Source of the DNA: Sulfuracidifex metallicus DSM 6482 = JCM 9184
GTDB lineage: Archaea > Thermoproteota > Thermoprotei_A > Sulfolobales > Sulfolobaceae
NCBI GenBank assembly: GCA_032834875.1
Contig: CP135238.1
Location: 254,011-318,010, forward strand
Direction: 5' to 3'
DNA length: 64,000 nt
The notes beneath the pieces are model-generated. The model saw only the letters and a program-made list of their open reading frames with translations, searched no databases and was not told the DNA's origin. Position numbers and translations under genes: made by a program. Of the stretch, positions 7,264 through 15,679 are shown one piece after another; within the stretch, counting starts at the first letter, position 1, and each line of letters begins with the position of its first letter.

Positions 7264-9297
7264 TCATTTCTCGAAGGGAATAGTAGTTATTCTTTTCTTA
7301 GTTAAATCTTCTATTGCACTTGTAATTGCTGCGGCTGCTACTCCTACTGGTATCTCTCCAATTCCCTTAGCGCCAAGAGGTGTAAATGGAGAGGGAGACG
7401 GTATCAAGTTTACCTCTATGGGAGGTAAGTCAGGAGCAGCAGGTAAACCGTAATCGTTTAGATTCGAAGTCAAGAGCTGTCCCTCAGGAGAGTAGATATA
7501 TCTTTCGTAAAGCGCTACTGATATTCCTATAGCTGTGCCCCCGATCACTTGTTCCTTTACTACATCCTCGTCTAATGGGGTTCCCGGATCCAGATAAACG
7601 ACGAACCTCACGGGGGTTATCTTCCCCTCAACCTCCTTTACCACTGCTATATCGCATGCGAAAGGATATGCGTTGAACCTATATTTTCCCTGTAACGAGA
7701 ATGTGTATTTACTTTCAACATTAACATCAGTTATATCAATTATTCCTTCGCTTGTCCTTATCTTCCCTTCCACGAATTTCCCGCCAGTTTTTCTTTCCGC
7801 TTTAGCGATAAGCTCCTCCACGGACCCTTTGATTGCACCAGCCATGAAAACAGCCATTCTGCTTCCGCCCGGACCAAAGCTATGGAGAGTACCATCTACT
7901 TCAACGTCTATTTTTTCCATAGGTACCTTAAGCATTGACGATAAAAGTTCCTTGGCAACGTGTTCATTACCTTGTCCTTCTGGTCCATATCCTACAGAGA
8001 GAATTACCTTTCCCTCTCCGGTCCTAATTGAGACCTCCTCACTTCCATTTGGAGTGCTAGGGTCAGTAGAGCACGCTATTCCGACCCCATACCCCTTTTC
8101 CCTCATAGACCATAAATCGTTTCTAGACAACGCCATTTCCAATAATTTCTTGGGGTTGCCTGAATCGTAAACTGCGTAAGGTGCCTCGTAAGGGAATTGG
8201 TCCACTAAGTTGTTTCTCCTAACCTCGGCTCTATTCATTCCAAGTTCATCTGCTATAGCATCAATCACTCTCTCTATGGCCCAAGTATGGGGTGGCGTTC
8301 CCGCACCCCTGAAAGCTCCTGCAGGATTTTTATTTGTAGCTATCAAAGAGGCGTCGTAAACTATGTTCTTAACCTTATAAGGTCCAGCTAATATCCCTTG
8401 CGGCTTGAATGCTTGGCCGTTGAACAAGGAAGCTCCTACGTCCTCCCATACTCTAAATTTCAAACCCGTGATTGTTCCATCATCCTTGAATGATGCCTCT
8501 ATCTTGAATTTCCTCTCAGGTCCTGAGGAATTCGATGCAGCTAAATGTTCAGTCCTAGTTTCAACCCATTTGACTGGAACATTAAACTTCTTAGAAGCAA
8601 CGCCAAGGGCAATCACGTATTTTAGCAAGGAAAACTTAGACCCAAAGCTACCTCCTTGTCTAACTGGGTTCAACTTTACTCTACCTAAGGGAGATAGAAA
8701 TGATGATTGATACGCTGCTGCTTGCATGTTGGTATAAATAACTAAAGGATCGCCAGGTATTACAAAAGACGCAAAAGTTTCAATTGGATTTCCAGAAGAT
8801 CTACTCCAGTAGAGCTCTAGCTCTATCCTTCTATCCGAAGGCATCTTACCGTACTCTGTTGTGCGTCTATATACCTCATTACTCCCCTTTTCTTCGAATA
8901 CCAATATATCATCCTTTAACGCTCTATCTATGGTCATTACGGGTTCCAACGGTTCATAGTCCACGTTAACTAACTCAGCTAGATCCTGTGCCTCATATGG
9001 GTCTCTTCCCAACACAAGGGCAACTGGCTCTCCGTAAAACCTTACCTTATCTAATGCGATGGGAGGAGTTGAGGCAGAGCTACCTTCTTCATCAGATGAA
9101 GTATTTATCGCATTAAACACCTCCCTTCCGGTTAATACCAATCCTCCTTTTCTAGTTACATCGCTAACGTCTATTCCTCTTATTTTAGCATGAGCATACG
9201 GACTCCTTACGAAAACTGCATGGTATCCTGAGAAAGGAAGATCGTCCAAGTATTCTCCTTTACCTTTAATAATAGATAGAAGATCACTTCTTTTCAT
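7264..9297 (-). CDS. Xanthine dehydrogenase/aldehyde oxidoreductase family, molybdenum-binding large subunit
   Basis: Large subunit of a molybdenum hydroxylase (CoxL/CutA-like). Residues about 1-110 form the aldehyde oxidase a/b hammerhead (KGEYLDDLPF, AVFVRSPYAHAKI). The rest is the Mo-cofactor domain: RQGGSFGSKF, GAFRGAGTPPHTWAIERVID, a GYGPEGQGNEHVAKE loop, and the active-site Glu in GAKGIGEIPVGVAAAAITSA near the C-terminus. At 677 residues it is shorter than the usual 750-800, with loops reduced rather than an end missing. The FAD and 2Fe-2S subunits normally encoded alongside are absent, and the next 1.2 kb upstream is decayed. Substrate unknown; aldehydes or CO-like small molecules are family possibilities. 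It may borrow subunits encoded elsewhere or be on its way to loss. Confidence 0.85.
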   Translation of the reverse strand: MKRSDLLSIIKGKGEYLDDLPFSGYHAVFVRSPYAHAKIRGIDVSDVTRKGGLVLTGREVFNAINTSSDEEGSSASTPPIALDKVRFYGEPVALVLGRDPYEAQDLAELVNVDYEPLEPVMTIDRALKDDILVFEEKGSNEVYRRTTEYGKMPSDRRIELELYWSRSSGNPIETFASFVIPGDPLVIYTNMQAAAYQSSFLSPLGRVKLNPVRQGGSFGSKFSLLKYVIALGVASKKFNVPVKWVETRTEHLAASNSSGPERKFKIEASFKDDGTITGLKFRVWEDVGASLFNGQAFKPQGILAGPYKVKNIVYDASLIATNKNPAGAFRGAGTPPHTWAIERVIDAIADELGMNRAEVRRNNLVDQFPYEAPYAVYDSGNPKKLLEMALSRNDLWSMREKGYGVGIACSTDPSTPNGSEEVSIRTGEGKVILSVGYGPEGQGNEHVAKELLSSMLKVPMEKIDVEVDGTLHSFGPGGSRMAVFMAGAIKGSVEELIAKAERKTGGKFVEGKIRTSEGIIDITDVNVESKYTFSLQGKYRFNAYPFACDIAVVKEVEGKITPVRFVVYLDPGTPLDEDVVKEQVIGGTAIGISVALYERYIYSPEGQLLTSNLNDYGLPAAPDLPPIEVNLIPSPSPFTPLGAKGIGEIPVGVAAAAITSAIEDLTKKRITTIPFEK

Positions 9298-9376
9298 TAA
9301 AATAGTTTTGTGTCTTGATTTTAAAATATCGTGTAAAGATTACGCTTAAAAGTTCAGGTTTCATCAATATCGAAGG

Positions 9377-9780
9377 CTAGGTTTCCTTCTTTAATTTTAA
9401 TGATCTATAAGCATAGTAAATATAAAACATTAATAATCCAAACATTGTCGCGGCGACTACGTAGAAGAGCGTGCTGAACCTTTCTCAGCATATTATTAGC
9501 CTAGTAGATATCATTGATAATGGTGTCAATATTTTAGAATTCTTAAGCCTAAAATATCTGTCCATGCATGATGTTGTCCTCCTTAGGAGATTCCAGAGCA
9601 ATTTCGTTCATAATGCATGCGAACACTGAAGTTGAAGATATTATGTTGACCAGCACTTGTCATGTTGGGGATGGTAGCAGAAGTAATCCACATAATATTA
9701 TCAATAGTGTTAATGATAATACTGGAACTTAATTCTTACTATTTTCATTAGGAAGGTAGGGAAGTAGTAGGGTGATGAGA
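9377..9780 (-). pseudogene. Relic of a membrane-protein gene
   Basis: No intact frame exists, but pieces of a hydrophobic protein are readable in order on the minus strand: LITLLLPYLPNENSKN, then VPVLSLTLLIILCGLLLLPS, VLVNIISSTSVFACIMNEIA and, in another frame, FSTLFYVVAATMFGLLMFY ending in a lysine-rich tail before a TAG at 9377-9379. Frame changes and stops separate them. This is what a decaying transmembrane protein looks like; I cannot name the family. Random AT-rich sequence can also give hydrophobic runs, so confidence is limited. Confidence 0.35.
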
Positions 9781-10081
9781 ATCCGTAGACTATCCTAGTT
9801 TTTGCTTTCCATGTATATCATGTACTGTCACTATGGCACATTATAGCGTCAATGGGCAGTATTACAGATTTACAAATATTGCTAGCAATAGACCTTCCGG
9901 CTAGAGAATTGGTTATTTCCAAGTAGAAGAACCTGCTAATTAATGTGAAATGCAAGTCCAGTTAACAGGAGCTGGGTTGAACTTCAGTACACCCTTAGAA
10001 TTAATGTATTTTATCGTGCTCCAATTTATTTCTCCAACGGAAGACTGCTTGAAGTAGAGCGTAAAGTATTACAAGTCATAA
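9779..10081 (+). pseudogene. Decayed gene with three internal stops in one frame
   Basis: A single frame stays protein-like across 100 codons but is broken by TAG, TAA and TAG. Readable parts are SCTVTMAHYSVNGQYYRF, RIGYFQVEEPAN, and QVQLTGAGLNFSTPLELM followed by LQFISPTEDCLK. The composition (beta-rich, polar, aromatic) suggests an exported or membrane-anchored beta protein. I do not recognise the family. It lies between the molybdenum hydroxylase gene and a small Cys-containing ORF. Confidence 0.4.
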
Positions 10082-10276
10082 GTTAATAACTGATATTATT
10101 TCTTTTCGTACGTAATACCATACTTAAATTTTTATAATTTTACTTTTATAACACTCATTTTGTATATACTTTGCTCTTTTTGTTTTAGACTATGCGCTAT
10201 AGGTATTATCAAGTATAATGTCACTTTCATCCATCATGAAGGCTTTAAAAAGTCATGCTAAATTTTCTTTAATAAA

Positions 10277-10285
10277 GTTTTTTAG
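10277..10285 (+). promoter_or_regulatory. Candidate TATA box of the small Cys-containing ORF
   Basis: GTTTTTTAG, centred 24 bases before the ATG at 10305; spacing fits a leaderless small gene. Confidence 0.3.
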
Positions 10286-10304
10286 TTAAGAAAACCATTT
10301 TAGG

Positions 10305-10430
10305 ATGATTAGAATGAAGACAAACAAATATTTCACCGTAATGAAAACCATGACCTGCAAGACGGGCTATGGACTATATGAGTGCGTAGATGATAAGTGT
10401 AGTCTAGTAGCGTGCGTTATAGATAAATAA
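10305..10430 (+). CDS. Small protein with four cysteines, 41 aa, unknown function
   Basis: An open frame of 41 codons with two possible ATG starts (10305 and 10314). The C-terminal half contains CKTGYGLYECVDDKCSLVAC, four Cys with spacing C-x8-C-x4-C-x4-C, which could bind a metal or form disulfides. A TATA-like box lies at the distance seen for leaderless genes in this window. It is an intact island in an otherwise decayed 1.2 kb stretch. I do not recognise a family, and so short a frame could be chance. Confidence 0.4.
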   Translation: MIRMKTNKYFTVMKTMTCKTGYGLYECVDDKCSLVACVIDK

Positions 10431-10516
10431 GTTGTATTTGACTAACATGTGTATATATAATGATAATAAAAATACTTTTTTAAGATTTAAAATTAGAGAT
10501 TTCTTTTTAGAATTTT

Positions 10517-11089
10517 TTATAACTTAGCGAAAGCTCTCGCTGGGGCACCGTCACCCTTGTTTATGAGTAGTGGAATTGCATAAAATTCGAACCTCTTTCC
10601 AATTAGGTAGCTCAGTTTGTCGGATAAGTTTTCAACTACTATCACGTTATTTGATAGAAGGATTTTATGTACATCTATTGAACCTATGCTAGGAGAATCT
10701 ATTCCAACAATCCTAATTTCTTTCCTAACAATCTTATTTGCAAGGTTCTCGTCTATAGTTTCGATATTTTCCATGTTCCAGCCCTTTCTCCATCTTTTGT
10801 TTGTACCCGTGTATATCAATAGAACTTCTGTATCAAGTTCCGGTTCGTTTATCCCGCAAGCCTTTCCATTCCCAATGAAGCTCGATATGTCAATTTCATC
10901 AACTGTCTTCCCGTTAGGTATTGCGTGCGCAGGTACGTCAATGTGAGTACCGGTGTGGGTCCCAATTATGATTTCGCTAACGTCATATCCATCCTTAGGT
11001 ATGGAAAGGAATTTCCTTACTTGAGGTTTAGGATCCCCTGGATAGAATGGCATCTCTTCCTCAATTGGAAGGCTCAAGTCAAGTATCAA
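10517..11089 (-). CDS. Cyclase-family metal-dependent hydrolase (kynurenine formamidase-like)
   Basis: A 190-residue member of the putative cyclase/KynB family, which hydrolyses amides or lactones using zinc or manganese. The signature HTGTHIDVPAH (about residues 44-54) supplies the metal-binding His/Asp residues; DLSLPIEEEMPFYPGDPKP at the N-terminus and VGIDSPSIG and GDGAPARAFA later in the protein are also typical. Length is slightly short but complete. The only start in frame is TTG at base 11089, because the next in-frame codon upstream but two is TGA. No kynurenine pathway genes are nearby, so the substrate is unknown. Confidence 0.85.
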   Translation of the reverse strand: MILDLSLPIEEEMPFYPGDPKPQVRKFLSIPKDGYDVSEIIIGTHTGTHIDVPAHAIPNGKTVDEIDISSFIGNGKACGINEPELDTEVLLIYTGTNKRWRKGWNMENIETIDENLANKIVRKEIRIVGIDSPSIGSIDVHKILLSNNVIVVENLSDKLSYLIGKRFEFYAIPLLINKGDGAPARAFAKL

Positions 11090-11132
11090 TTGGCATCACT
11101 TATTTTTTTTCTTTCTTTCTTTTTAAAAAAAG

Positions 11133-12782
11133 TTAGACGAACTTTATTCCTCCTCTATACGCTCCTCTTATAACTCTGTCTATAGCGTACCAAGACACAA
11201 TTAAAACTGGTATAGAGGATATTAAAGCAGAAGATGCAAGTATTCCCCAATTAATGGTTAGATTACCTATTGAATTTAATGCGAATATGGTAACTGTCTG
11301 TGCACCTTGAGGTGGAAAGTCCATGCAATAAGGTGTAGAAGTCAAAACTAGAGGATAGAAGAGCAAATGCCATGAGAAAATAAACGACAGTAGAAAGGAC
11401 GAGATTAAAACTGGTCTGCTTAAGGGTAATATTATTCTTATGAATTTGTTCTTAATTGAAAATACGTCTGCAGCTTCCTCATATGACTTGGGTAGTCCTG
11501 AAAAGAAGTTGAACATCAACCAAACGCTATAGGTGGCAGTGAAGACCGGGCTAGCCAGTATCAGACCCCACCAAGTGTTGAGTAGTCCTAAGAAACCTAT
11601 CAGCAAATATACTGGGATGATGTAAGACGCAGAAGGTAAGGAGTAGAAATATATTGAAAGAGGTAACAGGAAGGAAAGCTTCTTGTTCTTGTTTATTTCA
11701 AATGAGGCTGCAGATGATATTAATATAGTAATAATTGCAACAGAAATACTTACTACTAGGCTAGTTATGATGTAAGGAACGGAAGTTTTCGCTGCTAAAA
11801 TAAGGTATGAAGGATCTATTTTACTTGGGAGAAAGTCTGGAGGCGATACGAAGTCGTCTAGAGGTGACCTTATTGATACGATTACCATCCAATACACTGG
11901 CATATCCAAGAAGAACAGGATGACTGCAGTGAAGGCTGCAAGTATAGACTTGAATACCTTGTCGTTAATCCTTATTTTAATCGACGGCATGGGGCTCCTC
12001 TTTCCTTTTATCGCGTAAAGGAGCCCTATTGAAGGAACTGTTGCAATAATAGATAAGATGGCTGCGAAGAAAGCGCCGGCAGGCACATTGCCCAAAAGGA
12101 AAAACTCTTGATATACAACCAAAGGTAATGTGGTAGATGCATAACCTGGGCCACCTCCTGTCATCACGTATGGTAGGTCGAAGTTACCTAGTGACAGAAC
12201 GAAGTTGAGTATGAAAGCGGTCCAAAATGCCTTTCCTATTAAAGGATTTGCTATGCTGAAGTAATATTCAGAAAGCTTAAGTCCATCTACCCTCGCACTT
12301 TCAGTAATCTCCTGAGGTATTGACTTAAGTGATGAAAATATTATTAGAAACGCGAAAGGAATTGACGTCCATATGCTAACCATAGTTACGCTGTATATGG
12401 CTGTAGACGAAAAGTAAAGCGGATCGTATGGTATGTGAAGTAAATACGTAAACCATCCATACCCTCCACCGTATAGGCTAATTGACCAGATTAAAGCAGA
12501 TGCGGTGAAAGGTATAGTGAATGGTAAAACTATTAACAAAGACATTATCCTTGCCCATCTTCTAGTCAACATATCCACTGCTATTGCCAGGAAGTACCCT
12601 ATTATTGTTGAAAATATTGCAGTAAATACAGAAAAAATGAAAGTATTATATAGTACTTCTTCTAGTGGTATTAGGTCTATTGGCTTGAGGTTGTAATTAA
12701 CTCCAGCTATGACGAAAGTGGAGATGAAAGGAATAACTGCGAACACGGTTATGTATGCAATATAAGGTATTGAGTACTTCAC
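11133..12782 (-). CDS. Fused ABC importer permease (MalF-like plus MalG-like)
   Basis: One 549-residue protein carries both membrane domains of a carbohydrate-type ABC importer. Residues about 1-265 resemble MalF/UgpA with the EAA coupling loop EITESARVDGLKLSEYYF; residues about 280-549 resemble MalG/UgpE with a second EAA loop SYEEAADVFSIKNKFIRII. There are about 12 hydrophobic segments. Most family members have two separate genes; here one chain would form the whole channel. The start overlaps the ATPase stop by 4 bases (ATGA). With the MalK-like gene and the divergent binding protein it forms a complete uptake system, most likely for a sugar or polyol. Confidence 0.88.
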   Translation of the reverse strand: MKYSIPYIAYITVFAVIPFISTFVIAGVNYNLKPIDLIPLEEVLYNTFIFSVFTAIFSTIIGYFLAIAVDMLTRRWARIMSLLIVLPFTIPFTASALIWSISLYGGGYGWFTYLLHIPYDPLYFSSTAIYSVTMVSIWTSIPFAFLIIFSSLKSIPQEITESARVDGLKLSEYYFSIANPLIGKAFWTAFILNFVLSLGNFDLPYVMTGGGPGYASTTLPLVVYQEFFLLGNVPAGAFFAAILSIIATVPSIGLLYAIKGKRSPMPSIKIRINDKVFKSILAAFTAVILFFLDMPVYWMVIVSIRSPLDDFVSPPDFLPSKIDPSYLILAAKTSVPYIITSLVVSISVAIITILISSAASFEINKNKKLSFLLPLSIYFYSLPSASYIIPVYLLIGFLGLLNTWWGLILASPVFTATYSVWLMFNFFSGLPKSYEEAADVFSIKNKFIRIILPLSRPVLISSFLLSFIFSWHLLFYPLVLTSTPYCMDFPPQGAQTVTIFALNSIGNLTINWGILASSALISSIPVLIVSWYAIDRVIRGAYRGGIKFV

Positions 12783-13738
12783 GATTTACCACCGAACTGT
12801 TTAAACCTTAAAACCTCGAAGGATACATCTGATCCTTCCTTGATTTTGTTTTTGCTGAAAGCCCTTATTTCTCCGTTTTCAAGGTGTATATGAATTAGAT
12901 ATCTATCACCCATGAATTCACAATCTGCTACCCTTCCCTTAAGTTGCCCCCCTTCAAGTTTAACGTCTTCAGCCCTAATTCCGACTGCTCCATCTATTCC
13001 AAGAATTTTGCCGTCAATAATAGACATGGGAGGATTACCAATGAAGCTTGCAACCTCTTCGCTATTTGGGTTCTCATATATTTCCTCTGGAGTTCCAATC
13101 TGAAGTATCTTACCTTGATCTATAATGCACATTCTGTCTGCGAGTGCCATTGCCTCAGTTTGGTCGTGGGTAACATATATTGACGTAATCGAATATTCCT
13201 CTTGAATTTCCTTTATCAACTTTCTGGCGGAAACCCTTTGTGGAGCGTCGAGGTTTGACAATGGTTCGTCCATTAGGAACAACTTAGGAGTTCTTACCAA
13301 GGCTCTAGCTAGGGCTACCCTCTGTTGTTGTCCTCCTGAAAGCTCTGATGGAAATCTGTCCAGTAAGTTTTCGATACCAAGTCTACGTGAAATGAACTCT
13401 ATTTTCTTTATTGCCTCTTCCTTTGTTACACCAACTGACTCTAAAGGTAGATACAAGTTTTCTCTAACCTTCTTGCTTGGATATAAAGCGTAGTTTTGGA
13501 AAACCATTCCTATGTTCCTTTTTCCTGAAGGTAATGTGGTTACATCCTTTCCATCTATTATTATTTTGCCGTCGTCTGGTTTCTCCAATCCAGCTATTAT
13601 TCTTAGAAGAGTAGTCTTACCCGATCCAGATGGACCTAATATAACGAAGAACTCACCTTTCTCTACCTTCAGGGTAATCTTGTCAAGGATCATCTTCTTA
13701 TTAAATGCCTTAATAATATCGTTAACCTCAAGGCTCAT
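12779..13738 (-). CDS. ABC importer ATPase, MalK-like
   Basis: A 319-residue ATP-binding subunit. Walker A is GPSGSGKTT (residues 35-43), the signature LSGGQQQRVALARAL lies near residue 140, Walker B is LFLMDEPLSNLD, and the H-loop is YVTHDQTEA. Residues about 235-319 form a short TOBE-type regulatory domain typical of CUT1-type sugar importers. It powers the adjacent fused permease. It is first in its two-gene leftward operon, back to back with the binding-protein gene across a 200-base spacer that must hold both promoters. Confidence 0.9.
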   Translation of the reverse strand: MSLEVNDIIKAFNKKMILDKITLKVEKGEFFVILGPSGSGKTTLLRIIAGLEKPDDGKIIIDGKDVTTLPSGKRNIGMVFQNYALYPSKKVRENLYLPLESVGVTKEEAIKKIEFISRRLGIENLLDRFPSELSGGQQQRVALARALVRTPKLFLMDEPLSNLDAPQRVSARKLIKEIQEEYSITSIYVTHDQTEAMALADRMCIIDQGKILQIGTPEEIYENPNSEEVASFIGNPPMSIIDGKILGIDGAVGIRAEDVKLEGGQLKGRVADCEFMGDRYLIHIHLENGEIRAFSKNKIKEGSDVSFEVLRFKQFGGKS

Positions 13739-13934
13739 TCGTCATCGCCCCGTCTCTCCTAATCCTCTCTTCTGGCATCGATCTAAATTCTTTGTCTCGG
13801 TTTAAAAATCTCCCACAATCTATTAGTTCCTAGAAGAGAACTAGCCTCCATTAAAGTATAGTTGTGTACTATCTTTCTTAAACTATTTAGACACTATTTA
13901 TTACCGCATAGACAGAAGTTAATTCCAACCTACA

Positions 13935-13943
13935 TTTTTTTAA
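13935..13943 (+). promoter_or_regulatory. Candidate TATA box of the binding-protein gene
   Basis: TTTTTTAAG centred 26 bases before the ATG at 13965. This spacing favours ATG 13965 over the in-frame GTG 13944 and ATG 13950, which would lie upstream of the predicted transcription start. Confidence 0.4.
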
Positions 13944-13964
13944 GTGACAATGCATTCAGAACTT

Positions 13965-15386
13965 ATGCATTTGAACCGCAAATGGAAAGCTATAAGTAAA
14001 ACCATTGTTGTTTTAATTATAGTGGCTGTAGTAATAATAGCTGCTATAGGAGGATATATGCTAGTAAGTAAACCATCTTCAAAGGTTACGTTAAACGTGA
14101 TTACATTCAGCGGAGAATCTGCTGATTTTATACAGTATGCAGCAGATCAGTTCATGTCTTCACATCCAAACGTTAATATAAAGGTTATACAAGAGCCTTT
14201 CTCCGAGTACATAACCGACGAAGAGACGTCCCTTGCAGATCACGGGACTCAGTACGCAATTTTAGGTTATACTTCAACTTCAGCACAAGACATATCTAAA
14301 TATCTCCTTCAACTCAACTCGTCTGACTTTAATATGAGCGATATAATTGCACCGCAGGAAGACTTCGGAGGTATAATTTACAATACTACTACTCACTCCT
14401 ATGAGATGATAGGAATAGCTTACGAAACTGCAATATATCTGACTGCTTATAACGCTAAGATATTCGATAATTCGACTCTAGCTAACGAGTTCTATTCTCA
14501 ATATCATATGAACTTCTCTCCTAACACTTGGAAGAACTGGACCGTGGTAGAGGACGTAGATCAATTTTTAACTTCTAATAATATAACTAAGTATGGCTTC
14601 TTGATAGATGACCATGTAAAACATGGTATAATTGACGCATACCCTGCAGTCTACGGCTATTATTATATGAGAGACTATTCTCTAAATCATGGTAACTACT
14701 CTGGAATTTCAGGTTTCAATATAATGTTTGAGGGTTACGTTCTTCCAGGGTACAAATATCCTTTACCTTCCTTTAACTCTAGTAGTGGTATAACTGCACT
14801 GGAAGTGTATAAAACTCTAGTTTCTTATGAAATACCACCTTCTACTGAACAAATAGAGTACGGAAATCTGCCGGAAATATATTCCTCAGGTCAAGCCCCT
14901 GGTGCTTTTCTATTTACAACACAGCTGAGTTCAATTTCCTCTAATGTGTCTTCAGATACGTACTTAGCGCCATTACCAGGAGGTTATGCTGAGACAGGAA
15001 CAGATTTCCTAGGCATAAACAAGTACATACCAGCATCGGAGCAGAAAATAGCATTGCAATTCTTAGAGTTCTTAGTGTCTCCTAAGGTACAAGAAGAGGG
15101 GTTCCTAAATTATGGCAAGTTCCCTGTGTCAAAGGAGGCATTTCAGATGTTAATGTCTAACTCATCGTTGGGAGCACAGAAAATGGAATGGTTAGAGGAA
15201 GTTTACACAGCGTCTTCCAATGCATTTGCGAACCCACCCAACATACCAATAACGTATACGTATCTCATAAGTGATTTCAATAATCAGGTATTCAATTATC
15301 TAACTTCTACTACGGTTTCACCATCGTCTGCGCTTCAAACTGCCGCAAATGAGTGGATGTCAAGCCTTCAGTCATATTATTCATAA
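13965..15386 (+). CDS. ABC importer substrate-binding protein (family 1, carbohydrate type)
   Basis: Extracellular solute-binding protein of the adjacent importer. From ATG 13965 the N-terminus is MHLNRKWKAISKTIVVLIIV, a positively charged stretch and a hydrophobic helix that would act as signal or membrane anchor. The mature part starts with VTLNVITFSGESADFIQYAA and SHPNVNIKVIQEPF, typical of extracellular-binding family 1; the C-terminal IALQFLEFLVSPKVQEE is also standard. It is rich in Asn, Ser and Tyr with many N-glycosylation sequons, as expected for a surface protein of Sulfolobales. In-frame GTG 13944 and ATG 13950 are alternative starts. It is divergent from the permease/ATPase pair. 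Confidence 0.87.
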   Translation: MHLNRKWKAISKTIVVLIIVAVVIIAAIGGYMLVSKPSSKVTLNVITFSGESADFIQYAADQFMSSHPNVNIKVIQEPFSEYITDEETSLADHGTQYAILGYTSTSAQDISKYLLQLNSSDFNMSDIIAPQEDFGGIIYNTTTHSYEMIGIAYETAIYLTAYNAKIFDNSTLANEFYSQYHMNFSPNTWKNWTVVEDVDQFLTSNNITKYGFLIDDHVKHGIIDAYPAVYGYYYMRDYSLNHGNYSGISGFNIMFEGYVLPGYKYPLPSFNSSSGITALEVYKTLVSYEIPPSTEQIEYGNLPEIYSSGQAPGAFLFTTQLSSISSNVSSDTYLAPLPGGYAETGTDFLGINKYIPASEQKIALQFLEFLVSPKVQEEGFLNYGKFPVSKEAFQMLMSNSSLGAQKMEWLEEVYTASSNAFANPPNIPITYTYLISDFNNQVFNYLTSTTVSPSSALQTAANEWMSSLQSYYS

Positions 15387-15422
15387 AAGAAATATAAGCT
15401 ATACACATATTAAAACTATATA

Positions 15423-15457
15423 GGTATATATATTTTTGTTTTATTTCTATTTTTATC
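15423..15457 (+). terminator. T-rich transcription end after the binding-protein gene
   Basis: A run of short T tracts about 40 bases after the stop codon, the usual form of archaeal intrinsic termination. No hairpin is needed or evident. Confidence 0.35.
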
Positions 15458-15679
15458 CAGACAAAGGAAGAAAAATGTAACGTATTTACAAGTTTATTTT
15501 TAACCATTTAGTTTTCAATACTTCTAGATTGATACAAAAGAAATCAAAATTATGTTTTTCTAGTTTAAATCTAATCATATATATACACATACTCTCTTAA
15601 TTCTGCTTGATTAGATATAGTTGTTTTCCGTTATTTAGCGACTTTAAACCCTTATTATACATGAAGATAATTTCAGTTG

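Larger units (their letters stand above)
9298..10516. other. Gene-poor decayed stretch
   Basis: 1.2 kb between two minus-strand genes holding two relics (9377-9780 minus, 9779-10081 plus) and one 41-codon ORF (10305-10430). The remainder is AT-rich with T and A runs and no further structure I can support. Confidence 0.6.

Noticed and set aside
7673-8170. Plus-strand frame of 165 codons
   Set aside because: It lies entirely opposite the well-conserved molybdenum hydroxylase gene; its composition (Ser/Pro/Ile-rich) is that of an antisense shadow.
11133-12782. Two separate permease genes
   Set aside because: A single uninterrupted frame spans both domains with a natural linker near residues 265-280 and no internal stop, so a fusion is the simpler reading.
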